From contig CAZECG010000001.1 of NCBI GenBank assembly GCA_964510535.1, positions 80,735-144,734 on the forward strand: 64,000 nt of DNA, in the 5' to 3' direction. Numbering within the stretch: the first letter of the stretch is position 1; each line of letters begins with the position of its first letter. Below the pieces are notes generated by a model. That model had not been told where the DNA came from and did not search any database. It saw only the letters and a program-made list of their open reading frames with translations. Both the position numbers and the translations under genes were made by a program. Below are positions 45,114 to 53,346 of the stretch, piece after piece. The DNA is from JAJPXC01 sp964510535 (GTDB taxonomy: Bacteria; Bacteroidota; Bacteroidia; Bacteroidales; Muribaculaceae).

Positions 45114-45721
45114 TAATTTGCGCCATCAAAGTCAGGAGCTGTGGCATAACCGTCGCGGTTTATGTCATCGCGTTTTAACACCTTGCTTATTGTGGATATC
45201 ACTATGCTACAATCAGTGCGGAAACTGATGTTGTCGACATACCAGACATCAAGCTCAAATTTACGCGTCCAGGAGATATTATTACGACCATGAACCTGAG
45301 CCCAGCCTGTGATTCCCGGCTTTACATCGTGGCGGCGCATCTGCTCTTGAGTATAAAGGGGGAGATATCGCGGCAAGAGGGGACGGGGGCCGATGAGCGA
45401 CATGTCGCCTTTCAGCACGTTCCACAACTGAGGAAGTTCATCGATAGAGGTTGAGCGCACGAATTTACCCGCTTTGGTCAGACGTTGTTCTTCAGGCAGC
45501 AATTCACCGGCACTGTCTCTCTCATCAGTCATGGTTTTAAATTTAACGATTTTAAAGATGGCTCCTTTATAGCCGGGACGACTCTGACAGAAAAACGCGC
45601 CCGCCCCTTTATTGGCATAATGCAACCAGATAGTGACCACTAACAACACCGGACTCAACACAATCAAGCCGACGGCTGCGGTCGCCATATCTATAAACCG
45701 TTTAAAAAATTTCTTATACAT
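45113..45721 (-). CDS. Undecaprenyl-phosphate sugar-1-phosphate transferase (bacterial sugar transferase)
   Basis: A 202-residue monotopic membrane enzyme of the short WcaJ/PglC class that loads the first sugar phosphate onto undecaprenyl phosphate for surface glycan synthesis. A hydrophobic re-entrant segment (residues about 10-30, AAVGLIVLSPVLLVVTIWL) precedes the catalytic part with FKIVKFKTM, TSIDELPQLWNVLKGDMSLIG followed by PRPLLP, and PGITGWAQVHGRN. The start at 45721 (MYKKFFKRFIDM) is chosen over an ATG at 45763 because it gives the normal length and lies after a full promoter. It is isolated from any larger capsule cluster here. Confidence 0.93.
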   Translation of the reverse strand: MYKKFFKRFIDMATAAVGLIVLSPVLLVVTIWLHYANKGAGAFFCQSRPGYKGAIFKIVKFKTMTDERDSAGELLPEEQRLTKAGKFVRSTSIDELPQLWNVLKGDMSLIGPRPLLPRYLPLYTQEQMRRHDVKPGITGWAQVHGRNNISWTRKFELDVWYVDNISFRTDCSIVISTISKVLKRDDINRDGYATAPDFDGAN

Positions 45722-45742
45722 CACTATGATTAAGAGACTTAG

Positions 45743-45773
45743 CAAAGATATATAACTTCTCAAACATAAACAA
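45743..45773 (-). promoter_or_regulatory. Promoter of the sugar transferase operon
   Basis: On the minus strand TTG (45771-45773), a 20-base spacer and TATCTTTG (45743-45750) match the Bacteroidota promoter. The ATG at 45721 follows about 17 bases after the predicted start of transcription. Confidence 0.7.
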
Positions 45774-45785
45774 GTTTATGGAGAA

Positions 45786-45837
45786 AATTACTATCGGCAT
45801 CAAAACCCGCCATGGGATTTTAACACCGATAGTAATT
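45786..45837 (-). terminator. Long hairpin terminator after nuoN
   Basis: AATTACTATCGG and CCGATAGTAATT (45786-45797 with 45826-45837) form a perfect 12-bp stem, extended inside by AAAA/TTTT and CCC/GGG pairs. On the minus strand it is followed by TTCTCC. It lies 19 bases after the nuoN stop and probably ends the nuo-atp transcript. Confidence 0.7.
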
Positions 45838-45855
45838 ATTTGATTAGCAATTAAA

Positions 45856-47322
45856 TCAGAGTGAGGCCAAGATGGATGATTGCCGCGACATTTCAAGCAG
45901 AGTATTGTAGAAGCAGCTCACGATACCAAGCAGAATGATTCCGGCCACACACACCCACATTCCAAGACGCTCAGTCCATGCCGAAGCAAACGCCGGAATT
46001 TTACACTCATCGGGGTTGATGAACATGGCCTTGACCACGAGCAGGTAATAGTATAGCGACACGATTGTGTTAATCAACGCGATAAGCACAAGCACATAAA
46101 TCGCTACACCGCCTTGCTGAATGGCTCCGGTGAAGATGAAGAATTTGCTGAAGAATCCGGCAAACGGCGGAATACCTGCCAACGAGAACATGGCAAGCAT
46201 CATGGTCACTGCCAGGCGCGGATTAGTTTTGTAAAGCCCGTTGTAATCGTCCATCTTCACGTATCCGGTCTTGTTCTCGATAGCCTGGATTACGCCAAAG
46301 GCTGCAAGGTTAGAGAAGATATAGACCAAAATGTAGTACATGAGCGAGGCCACTCCGGTCTGGTTCATGGCTATAACGCCAAGCATTATGTAACCGGCCT
46401 GTGAGATTGACGAGAACGCAAGGAACCGCTTCATGTTGAGCTGGCGGATGGCAAACAGGTTCCCGACAGTTATCGTGAGGATAATGACCGCGTAAAGCAT
46501 CCACTCCCAAACCTGGCTGTAGAACGCTCCGAACACTTGAGCCATAATAACAAGGAACGCAAAAGCGGCTGAACCCTTTGAAATCACCGACAGATAAGAA
46601 GTGACCGAGGTCGGAGCACCTTGATACACATCGGCTGTCCATAGATGGAACGGAACGAGTGACAATTTAAAGCCCATACCGGCTATCACGAAAGCGATAG
46701 CCACTACAAGCATCACTGACGGTTGCGAACCGAGAGCGACATAAATGTCAGCGAAGTAAAGTGAGCCTGAAAGCGCGTAAACGAACGACAGTCCCATCAT
46801 GAAAACCGCTGATGAAAACACTGCGGTCAAAATGTATTTTACTGCCGCCTCATGGCTCTCATAATGTTTCTTGTCAAACGCCACCATTGCGGCAAGCGGG
46901 AGCGATGCCGCCTCAAGGCCGATGATAAACAACAGGAAATGGCGAGCTGAAATCATCAAATACATACCGAAAAGTGTGACGAGCAACAATTCGTAGAACT
47001 CGCCGCGGCGAACAGAGATAAAATCGCTGTTAGCCCACCGGCATGACTGCACGAGCACTATCAGCACCCCGACGTTGAGAATGTTCTTAATCATCGAGAT
47101 AATCGCAGAAGTCTCATACATTCCGGCAAAAGCTGTCACATCGGCGTTAGACCAATGGGGGCAGAAGCCGAACAAAGTGAATAGAGCAAACAACCCGCAG
47201 GTAAATCCGGCAGTTGCGTTCAACGCCTTTTTAGGCATGAACGTGTCATAGAGGAAGACTAACAGAAAGACGACCAACAGGCCGATTTCTTGCTTCATTG
47301 CTAAAAATTGAGAATAATCCAT
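45856..47322 (-). CDS. nuoN: NADH-quinone oxidoreductase subunit N
   Basis: Antiporter-like, proton-translocating membrane subunit of complex I. The 488-residue protein has about 14 hydrophobic segments and family motifs such as FIIGLEAASLPLAAMVAF, KLSLVPFHLWTADVYQGAPT (with the conserved Lys) and ISQAGYIMLGVIA. It is the last gene of the respiratory operon, 13 bases after nuoM, and a hairpin terminator follows. Length matches the family. Confidence 0.95.
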   Translation of the reverse strand: MDYSQFLAMKQEIGLLVVFLLVFLYDTFMPKKALNATAGFTCGLFALFTLFGFCPHWSNADVTAFAGMYETSAIISMIKNILNVGVLIVLVQSCRWANSDFISVRRGEFYELLLVTLFGMYLMISARHFLLFIIGLEAASLPLAAMVAFDKKHYESHEAAVKYILTAVFSSAVFMMGLSFVYALSGSLYFADIYVALGSQPSVMLVVAIAFVIAGMGFKLSLVPFHLWTADVYQGAPTSVTSYLSVISKGSAAFAFLVIMAQVFGAFYSQVWEWMLYAVIILTITVGNLFAIRQLNMKRFLAFSSISQAGYIMLGVIAMNQTGVASLMYYILVYIFSNLAAFGVIQAIENKTGYVKMDDYNGLYKTNPRLAVTMMLAMFSLAGIPPFAGFFSKFFIFTGAIQQGGVAIYVLVLIALINTIVSLYYYLLVVKAMFINPDECKIPAFASAWTERLGMWVCVAGIILLGIVSCFYNTLLEMSRQSSILASL

Positions 47323-47335
47323 TGCTTATCAATCT

Positions 47336-48838
47336 TTACAAGCCCAGCGCACGGAAGAACGAGGGGTCAAAGGTAAATCTAATCAAATTTGCGAAGAAAT
47401 TGGGGAAACAGCCGATAGCGGCGACACTCACGATGAGAGTGACGGTCGACACACGCTCCCACCACGAAGCATCTGTCAGCTGCAAGTGATGTTCATCCTG
47501 CACAGGGCCAAGCAACAGCTTGCCGACCACGCGAAGTATGTAGACAGCGGTAATCACAATCGAGCAGCAAGCCACAATCGTAAGCACACGGTGGAACATA
47601 TCGGCATTTTGGAATGAGCCGACAAAGATGGTCATCTCAGCCACAAATCCGCTCAAACCGGGGAGTCCGAGCGAAGCGAAACCCGCAATCATGTAGCAGA
47701 CCGCAAGGAAAGGCATTATCTTCATGAGACCGCCCATCTGACGTATGTCGCGAGTGTGGGTACGGCCATAAATCATACCAATCAATGCGAAGAACAACGC
47801 TGTCATCAAGCCGTGCGAGAGCATCTGCATAATCGCGCCGGTCATCGCCGTGGTGTTGAGCATGAGGATGGCAAAAAGCACCAAACCGCAGTGGCTCACT
47901 GACGAGTAGGCGTTGATATACTTGAGGTCGGTCTGAACGCATGCGCTGAACGCACCATAAACGACTGAGATACCGGTCAGAATCAGGAAAATCCATGCGA
48001 GGTCATTAGCAGCCTGCGGCATCAGATACATAGCGACACGGAAACACCCATAGCCGCCAAGTTTCATCAGCACGCCTGCGTGAAGCATCGACACCGCGGT
48101 CGGGGCTGACGCGTGACCGTCGGGGCTCCATGTATGGAAGGGGAACATGGCACCAAGCACGCCGAAGCCCACAAACGTCATCGGGAACAGGAAATACTGC
48201 CACTCTGTCGAGATAGCGTCGTTTTTAGCTATTTCAAGCAAATTCCACGTGAGCTGGCCTCCTTCGGGAGCCGAATGATAGTATATGCCTATCAGTCCAA
48301 GCATGAGGAACGCCGAACCGCCCATCAGCATCAGAGTCAGTTTCATCGCCGAGTATTCCTTGCGACCGCTACCCCAAACTCCAATGAGGAGATACATCGG
48401 AATCAACGCCACCTCATAGAACATGAACATCGTGAACATATCGATGGTGATGAAGAAGCCGAACACGCCTGTCGACAACAGAATCAGCCAAAGGAAAAAC
48501 TCTTTGGGTTGGTCAATGTTCCACGATGCGAACGACCCTGCGAAAACGATTATCGACGAGAGGATAAGCATAGCTATCGACACACCGTCGACACCGACAG
48601 CAAGATTGATGTGAAGCGGCACAAACCATTCCCAAGAACCCATGAAAAGCATCTCGGAGGTATCGCCGGCCGCACGGAGAGCGAGGTATTCAAGCAAGAC
48701 GTAAGTCGACAACGCCATCAGGGCAATCGAGCCTGTGACGGCGACGGCGCGAATCTGCTTGATGTTTTGGCAAATGGCCAACAGACCCAGCATCACTACC
48801 GGGATGACCACAAAATAAATCAATATATTGGAAAACAT
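47336..48838 (-). CDS. nuoM: NADH-quinone oxidoreductase subunit M
   Basis: Second antiporter-like subunit of complex I. The 500-residue product has about 14 membrane segments with FMFYEVALIPMYLLIGVWG (the conserved Glu), FPFHTWSPDGHASAPTAVSM and SSVSHCGLVLFAILML. These correspond to the proton-channel Glu and Lys/His positions of NuoM. It lies 30 bases after nuoL and 13 before nuoN, on the minus strand. Confidence 0.96.
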   Translation of the reverse strand: MFSNILIYFVVIPVVMLGLLAICQNIKQIRAVAVTGSIALMALSTYVLLEYLALRAAGDTSEMLFMGSWEWFVPLHINLAVGVDGVSIAMLILSSIIVFAGSFASWNIDQPKEFFLWLILLSTGVFGFFITIDMFTMFMFYEVALIPMYLLIGVWGSGRKEYSAMKLTLMLMGGSAFLMLGLIGIYYHSAPEGGQLTWNLLEIAKNDAISTEWQYFLFPMTFVGFGVLGAMFPFHTWSPDGHASAPTAVSMLHAGVLMKLGGYGCFRVAMYLMPQAANDLAWIFLILTGISVVYGAFSACVQTDLKYINAYSSVSHCGLVLFAILMLNTTAMTGAIMQMLSHGLMTALFFALIGMIYGRTHTRDIRQMGGLMKIMPFLAVCYMIAGFASLGLPGLSGFVAEMTIFVGSFQNADMFHRVLTIVACCSIVITAVYILRVVGKLLLGPVQDEHHLQLTDASWWERVSTVTLIVSVAAIGCFPNFFANLIRFTFDPSFFRALGL

Positions 48839-48868
48839 ACAGTTACTATATTTGCGTTAGTCACCAAG

Positions 48869-50899
48869 TTAAATCAAGCATATGACAGTCACAGCACCCA
48901 GCAGCACCGCACCAATCAGATACCACCACACATACATCTGCAGGTTGCCCGATTGCAGACCGCGAATAGCGTAAGAGGCTTTGTTGGTGAGGTATGCGAA
49001 GCTATCCATAGTACCATCAATGATGTGACGGTCAAACCATGCGATAGGTTTACAGATGCCGTTGAAAATTATCTTGTGAGTGATGAACATATAAAGCTCG
49101 TCCCAGTAGAAACGGTGATAGCACCAACGCCACAAATTGGGTAGCGCTTGAGCCATCTTCTCGGGAACCTTATTCTCATTTTTATAGAGCTTGGTAGCAA
49201 TCGCGATTGCCACGATAGCCACGACAAGACTCACTGACGCTACCGACCAGTCGAGATGAGACAGGTTGGTCAAGAACGACGACTCTCCGGGGAACATAGG
49301 CTCGCCATTCCAAGTAACCAAGTTACCAAACGGCACGAAACCTGCCACACACGAAACAACGGCCAAAATCACCAAGGGCAAAGTCATTGTCCAAGGCTGG
49401 TCATGGGGCGCATGGTGACCCGCGGGAATTTTATGCTCTTTCCACCAGAATATGAGGTAGTAGAGACGGAACATATAGAACGCTGTCAGTCCGGCAACGC
49501 CCGACATCCAGACATACCACACAATCGAGTTGCCGAAGCAGGCTGTCAGAATCTCATCCTTAGAGAAGAAGCCCGCAAACGGAATGATACCCGCAATAGC
49601 GAGGCAGCCGACGAGGAACGAGATGTGAGTGATAGGCATATACTTGCGCAACCCGTGCATCTCAGTGTAGTTATTGGAGCCTATGGCATGGATGATGGCA
49701 CCTGCGCAAAGGAAGAGCAACGCTTTGAACATGGCGTGGGTAAACAGGTGGAACATTCCGGCCATATAACCGACTCCGTGGTGGAACTCCGGACGGGCAA
49801 CGCCGAGCGACACCATCATAAACGCAATCTGCGAAATGGTAGAGAACGCGAGGACGCGTTTGATATCGACTTGCACACAGGCGACCATAGCAGCGTAGAA
49901 CGCCGTCAACGCTCCCACGACAACGATTATGTCGAGAGCCGCGGTTTCCATCAGATACAGCGGGAACAATCGTGCCACGAGATAGACACCGGCCACAACC
50001 ATCGTGGCGGCATGAATGAGAGCCGACACCGGAGTCGGGCCTTCCATAGCATCGGGCAGCCAGATGTGAAGCGGCATCATTGCCGACTTACCCATACCAC
50101 CCATGAAGATGAGGACTAATGCCCAAGTCAACACAGACCCTCCCATGAAGACCGGAGCCGCACTGTTTTCAAAGATACCTTTGACACTGTTGGCCGCGTC
50201 GAGAGATATTTGATAGATATTTTCCCCGACAGGAGCCGATGTGAGATCAGTAAAATTGAACGTTCCCGTATAGAACGACAGGATAAGGATACCTATGAGG
50301 AAGCCGAGGTCGGCAAAGCGAGTGACGATAAACGCTTTTTTAGACGCTGAAACCGCCGACGGCTTAGTGTAATAGAACCCGATGAGCAGATAGGACGACG
50401 CACCCACAAGCTCCCAGAAAATGTACATTTGGAAGATATTGGTGGCAACGACCAATCCGAGCATCGAGAAGCTAAACAGCGACAAGAATGCGTAGAAACG
50501 CTGGAAACCTATCTCATAGACCCCGTGATGGTCACGCATATAGCCATTGCTATAGAGATGCACCATAAATGATATGGTGGTGATGACGACAAGCATCATT
50601 GCCGAAATCGGGTCGAGCAGGAATCCGATGCGAATCACAAGATTCTCATAGAATTGCAGCCAGTCGACATTGAAGATTACGGCCTGCAGACGATCGCCTG
50701 TCGTCGGGTCGATAAATTCGGGGCTACCACTGAAAAAGTAGGTAAACGCCGTTATGTAGGCAAGCACCATGGTGGTGCCCATCCCGAGCGTACCGAGTAT
50801 TCCGGCCAACTTATGGCTCATCTTCCCCCCGACAAGGCCGAGAAACAGGAACATGAACAACGGGATGGATAGTATTAAAACGGGTAATGTCACTTCCAT
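48869..50899 (-). CDS. nuoL: NADH-quinone oxidoreductase subunit L
   Basis: Distal antiporter-like subunit of complex I with the long lateral helix. The 676-residue protein has about 16 hydrophobic segments. Motifs include MYIFWELVGASSYLLIGFYY, MPLHIWLPDAMEGPTPVSAL and STISQIAFMMVSLGV, followed by the C-terminal amphipathic lateral helix region and a last membrane segment (WYLIGAVLLGAVTVICLI). It starts 5 bases after the nuoK stop. Length is typical. Confidence 0.96.
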   Translation of the reverse strand: MEVTLPVLILSIPLFMFLFLGLVGGKMSHKLAGILGTLGMGTTMVLAYITAFTYFFSGSPEFIDPTTGDRLQAVIFNVDWLQFYENLVIRIGFLLDPISAMMLVVITTISFMVHLYSNGYMRDHHGVYEIGFQRFYAFLSLFSFSMLGLVVATNIFQMYIFWELVGASSYLLIGFYYTKPSAVSASKKAFIVTRFADLGFLIGILILSFYTGTFNFTDLTSAPVGENIYQISLDAANSVKGIFENSAAPVFMGGSVLTWALVLIFMGGMGKSAMMPLHIWLPDAMEGPTPVSALIHAATMVVAGVYLVARLFPLYLMETAALDIIVVVGALTAFYAAMVACVQVDIKRVLAFSTISQIAFMMVSLGVARPEFHHGVGYMAGMFHLFTHAMFKALLFLCAGAIIHAIGSNNYTEMHGLRKYMPITHISFLVGCLAIAGIIPFAGFFSKDEILTACFGNSIVWYVWMSGVAGLTAFYMFRLYYLIFWWKEHKIPAGHHAPHDQPWTMTLPLVILAVVSCVAGFVPFGNLVTWNGEPMFPGESSFLTNLSHLDWSVASVSLVVAIVAIAIATKLYKNENKVPEKMAQALPNLWRWCYHRFYWDELYMFITHKIIFNGICKPIAWFDRHIIDGTMDSFAYLTNKASYAIRGLQSGNLQMYVWWYLIGAVLLGAVTVICLI

Positions 50900-50904
50900 G
50901 GCGT

Positions 50905-51216
50905 TTAAAATTTCATTTTTGACAGATCCTTGACATCAATATCTTTGGCGACACGGAACAGATTGATGATAATCGCGATTGCCAAAGCGGTCTCGGCAGC
51001 AGCTATCGCGATTGCGAACAGGGTAAAGAACATACCCTCAAGCTGGCCGGGGAACAAGAATCGGTTAAACACTACAAAATTGAGATCGACGGCATTGAGC
51101 ATCAACTCTATCGAAATGAGAATCGCAATCATATTTCGACGAGTGATAAAGCCGTAGACACCGCAGCAAAACATGACAAGGCTCGGTATCAAGTAATAAA
51201 GCATTGTGATTTCCAT
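50905..51216 (-). CDS. nuoK: NADH-quinone oxidoreductase subunit K
   Basis: Small membrane subunit of complex I. The 103-residue product has three hydrophobic segments and the NuoK signature GVYGFITRRNMIAILISIELMLNAV, which carries the conserved glutamate of the proton pathway. A second ATG at codon 5 (MLYYLIPS) is also possible as a start. It lies 9 bases after nuoJ and 5 before nuoL. Confidence 0.96.
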   Translation of the reverse strand: MEITMLYYLIPSLVMFCCGVYGFITRRNMIAILISIELMLNAVDLNFVVFNRFLFPGQLEGMFFTLFAIAIAAAETALAIAIIINLFRVAKDIDVKDLSKMKF

Positions 51217-51225
51217 AACCTTGAC

Positions 51226-51738
51226 TTAACGTTTACGGGCGACCACTACGCCACCGATTATACATGCGAGTAACAACACACTGACCGCCTCGAAAGGCAA
51301 AAGATATTCGCCGTGTCCAGTGCCCATGAGGGTCTGGCCGATTTGCTGCATATCGAGCGGTGCCATTGCCGGGAGGTCAACGAGATGCAGACAACGCGAG
51401 AGCAAAGCCCATCCCGCCACGCCGAGCATCGCTATCGAAGCGACGAGACCGATGACACGCTTGCGCGAGGCAAGTTTTTCACTGTTATCACCCGGATGGC
51501 TCGTAAGCAGAATCGAAAAGACAAACAGCACCACTATACCACCGGCGTAAACGGCAATCTGCACCGCGCCGAGAAACTCATAATCGAGCTGGAAATAGAC
51601 GGCGGCAGTGCCAAACAACGCGAACAACAGATAGGTTGCGGCACGCAATATCTTACGGGTGGTTACAGCGAGTACCGAAAACAAGATAATCGCCATGGCG
51701 ATGACGAAATACATGATGATACTTCCTACTGATTCCAT
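51226..51738 (-). CDS. nuoJ: NADH-quinone oxidoreductase subunit J
   Basis: Membrane subunit of complex I, 170 residues with five hydrophobic segments. The N-terminal part includes RAATYLLFALFGTAAVYFQLDYEFLGAVQIAVYAGGIVVLFVF (here in overlapping blocks: ALFGTAAVYFQL and QIAVYAGGIVVLFVF), the conserved helix region that changes form during turnover. The last segment contains FEAVSVLLLACIIGGVVVA. It starts 6 bases after nuoI. Confidence 0.95.
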   Translation of the reverse strand: MESVGSIIMYFVIAMAIILFSVLAVTTRKILRAATYLLFALFGTAAVYFQLDYEFLGAVQIAVYAGGIVVLFVFSILLTSHPGDNSEKLASRKRVIGLVASIAMLGVAGWALLSRCLHLVDLPAMAPLDMQQIGQTLMGTGHGEYLLPFEAVSVLLLACIIGGVVVARKR

Positions 51739-51744
51739 ATAATG

Positions 51745-52353
51745 TTATTTTTCTTTATTTTCTGACTGGGTCTCCCCGCTCTCTGCCGCAGCAGCGGCGG
51801 CGGCTTTTTTCGCAGCCGCAGCGGCTTTAGCGGCGGCGATTTTGGCTTCGCGCTCGGCAGCGGCTTTGGCAAGTTGTTCAGGGGTTGGAGCCGGTTCCTC
51901 CTTCTCGGGAAGATAATTGAGTTTCTTGACCAGTTTAGAACGAGTGAACACCGCCTGCTCGAAATCGTTTGAGAATTTTAGAGCGTCCTGAGGGCATGAT
52001 GTCACACATAGCTGACAGAATGTACAACTGCCAAGGTCATAGATGTAATTGTCGAGTTTACGTTTCTTTTTCCCGTCGGGGGTATCAACCATCTTGGTCT
52101 GAATGGTGATGGTACCGTTGGGACAGTTGCGCTCGCAAATGCCACAAGCTATGCACTTGTGACGGCCTTCGTCGTCATATTTCAACTCCAGCACGGCGCG
52201 AAATCGCTCAGGGATTTTCATCTCCTCGCGGTCTTCGGGGTATCTTTCGGTGATTTTGGGAGTCAAAAACTCCTTTCCTGTCACCTCCATTCCCTTGACA
52301 AGGCTCACGATGCCTTTGCCTAAAGATGAAAAATAGTCTTTTACACTACCCAT
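51745..52353 (-). CDS. nuoI: NADH-quinone oxidoreductase subunit I with Ala/Lys-rich tail
   Basis: Peripheral subunit that carries two 4Fe-4S clusters on the electron path to quinone. The 202-residue protein has the motifs CIACGICERNCP (Cys67, 70, 73, 77) and CTFCQLCVTSCP (Cys110, 113, 116, 120). Residues about 155-202 form a low-complexity tail rich in Ala, Lys and Glu (AKIAAAKAAAAAKKAAAAAA) that is absent from the E. coli protein. It follows atpG by 81 bases with no visible terminator or promoter between them. This makes it the first nuo gene after the inserted atp operon. Confidence 0.95.
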   Translation of the reverse strand: MGSVKDYFSSLGKGIVSLVKGMEVTGKEFLTPKITERYPEDREEMKIPERFRAVLELKYDDEGRHKCIACGICERNCPNGTITIQTKMVDTPDGKKKRKLDNYIYDLGSCTFCQLCVTSCPQDALKFSNDFEQAVFTRSKLVKKLNYLPEKEEPAPTPEQLAKAAAEREAKIAAAKAAAAAKKAAAAAAAESGETQSENKEK

Positions 52354-52434
52354 AGAAATGTGAAGATGTTGCGTTATTTAGTTTATTATTAATTTGCTTT
52401 GTTTAACTCGTTAATTTGCCTTTAGCATCAGCTA

Positions 52435-53316
52435 TTATCTCACCTGGCCGCCAACTATATCGAGCAGCTCGTTAGTGATTCCCTGCTGACGCAGTTTATT
52501 ATATTCCAGTTGCAACTGCTCAAGCAGTTTTTTAGCGTTGTCATTGGCACTTTGCATCGCCATCACGCGAGCGGCTTGCTCCGACGCGCGATTCTCGGTG
52601 AAAACGTCCTGCATGACAGCGAGAAGAAACATCGGCAGCACCGACCGGAATATCGTGTTGACATCAGGCTCGAATATACAGGGGCGGTTGCTCTGTGCCA
52701 CTCCATCGACGGCAAACGCCGATTGCTCCACTGGCAGCAACGGTTCCACGCGCAAGTCCTGACGGCTCACGCTGCGATAGTGCATATAGAGGATGTCGAC
52801 CTTGTCAAATTCTCCGCCGGTAAATTTACCGCAAAGACTCTCAAGGAATCGTTTCACGTCGTTTCCGATGCTTTTCGAGTCGACTCCTTCCGGCGCCGAG
52901 ACCTTCAGCCGCGGCACTGACAATTTAGACACCGCTTTGCATATTTTAGCGCCGACAGGCATCACAGTGATTTCAACGTCATCACCGTACTTGCCGCGAT
53001 ATTCGGCAATCAAAGGGAGCAGACGCTTAAATATATTGGCATTATATGCGCCACACAATCCATCGTCGGAGCCCCACACGGCGACGCCGACGCGACGCAC
53101 CTCGCGCGGTTCAAGCAACGGCGAACCGAACTCCGCATCGGCCGACAACAGATTGGCTATGATGGTCTCAATCTGCCGACGGAATGGGAACAATTGCTTC
53201 AGAGCCAGCTCGGCTTTGTGCATCTTGGCCGATGAAATCATTTTCATCGCCCCGGTAATCTTCTCGGAAGAAGCCACCGACCCGATTCGTCCTTTCAGTT
53301 CGCGTAGGGTTGCCAT
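52435..53316 (-). CDS. atpG: ATP synthase F1 gamma subunit
   Basis: Central rotor stalk of F1. The 293-residue product shows the N-terminal helix ATLRELKGRIGSVASSEKITGAMKMISSAKM, in which the blocks RIGSVASSEKITGAMKM are diagnostic, and the C-terminal helix with ARVMAMQSANDNAKKLLEQL and ELLDIVGG. It is the last gene of the atp block, 30 bases after atpA, and nuoI follows 81 bases later on the same strand. Confidence 0.95.
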   Translation of the reverse strand: MATLRELKGRIGSVASSEKITGAMKMISSAKMHKAELALKQLFPFRRQIETIIANLLSADAEFGSPLLEPREVRRVGVAVWGSDDGLCGAYNANIFKRLLPLIAEYRGKYGDDVEITVMPVGAKICKAVSKLSVPRLKVSAPEGVDSKSIGNDVKRFLESLCGKFTGGEFDKVDILYMHYRSVSRQDLRVEPLLPVEQSAFAVDGVAQSNRPCIFEPDVNTIFRSVLPMFLLAVMQDVFTENRASEQAARVMAMQSANDNAKKLLEQLQLEYNKLRQQGITNELLDIVGGQVR

Positions 53317-53346
53317 TGACTATGATATAGTTATTCGTTTTACAAT

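Noticed and set aside
48113..49144. 343-codon open frame on the + strand
   Set aside because: Antisense to nuoM and nuoL; highly charged, His-rich translation typical of the reverse of membrane-protein genes.
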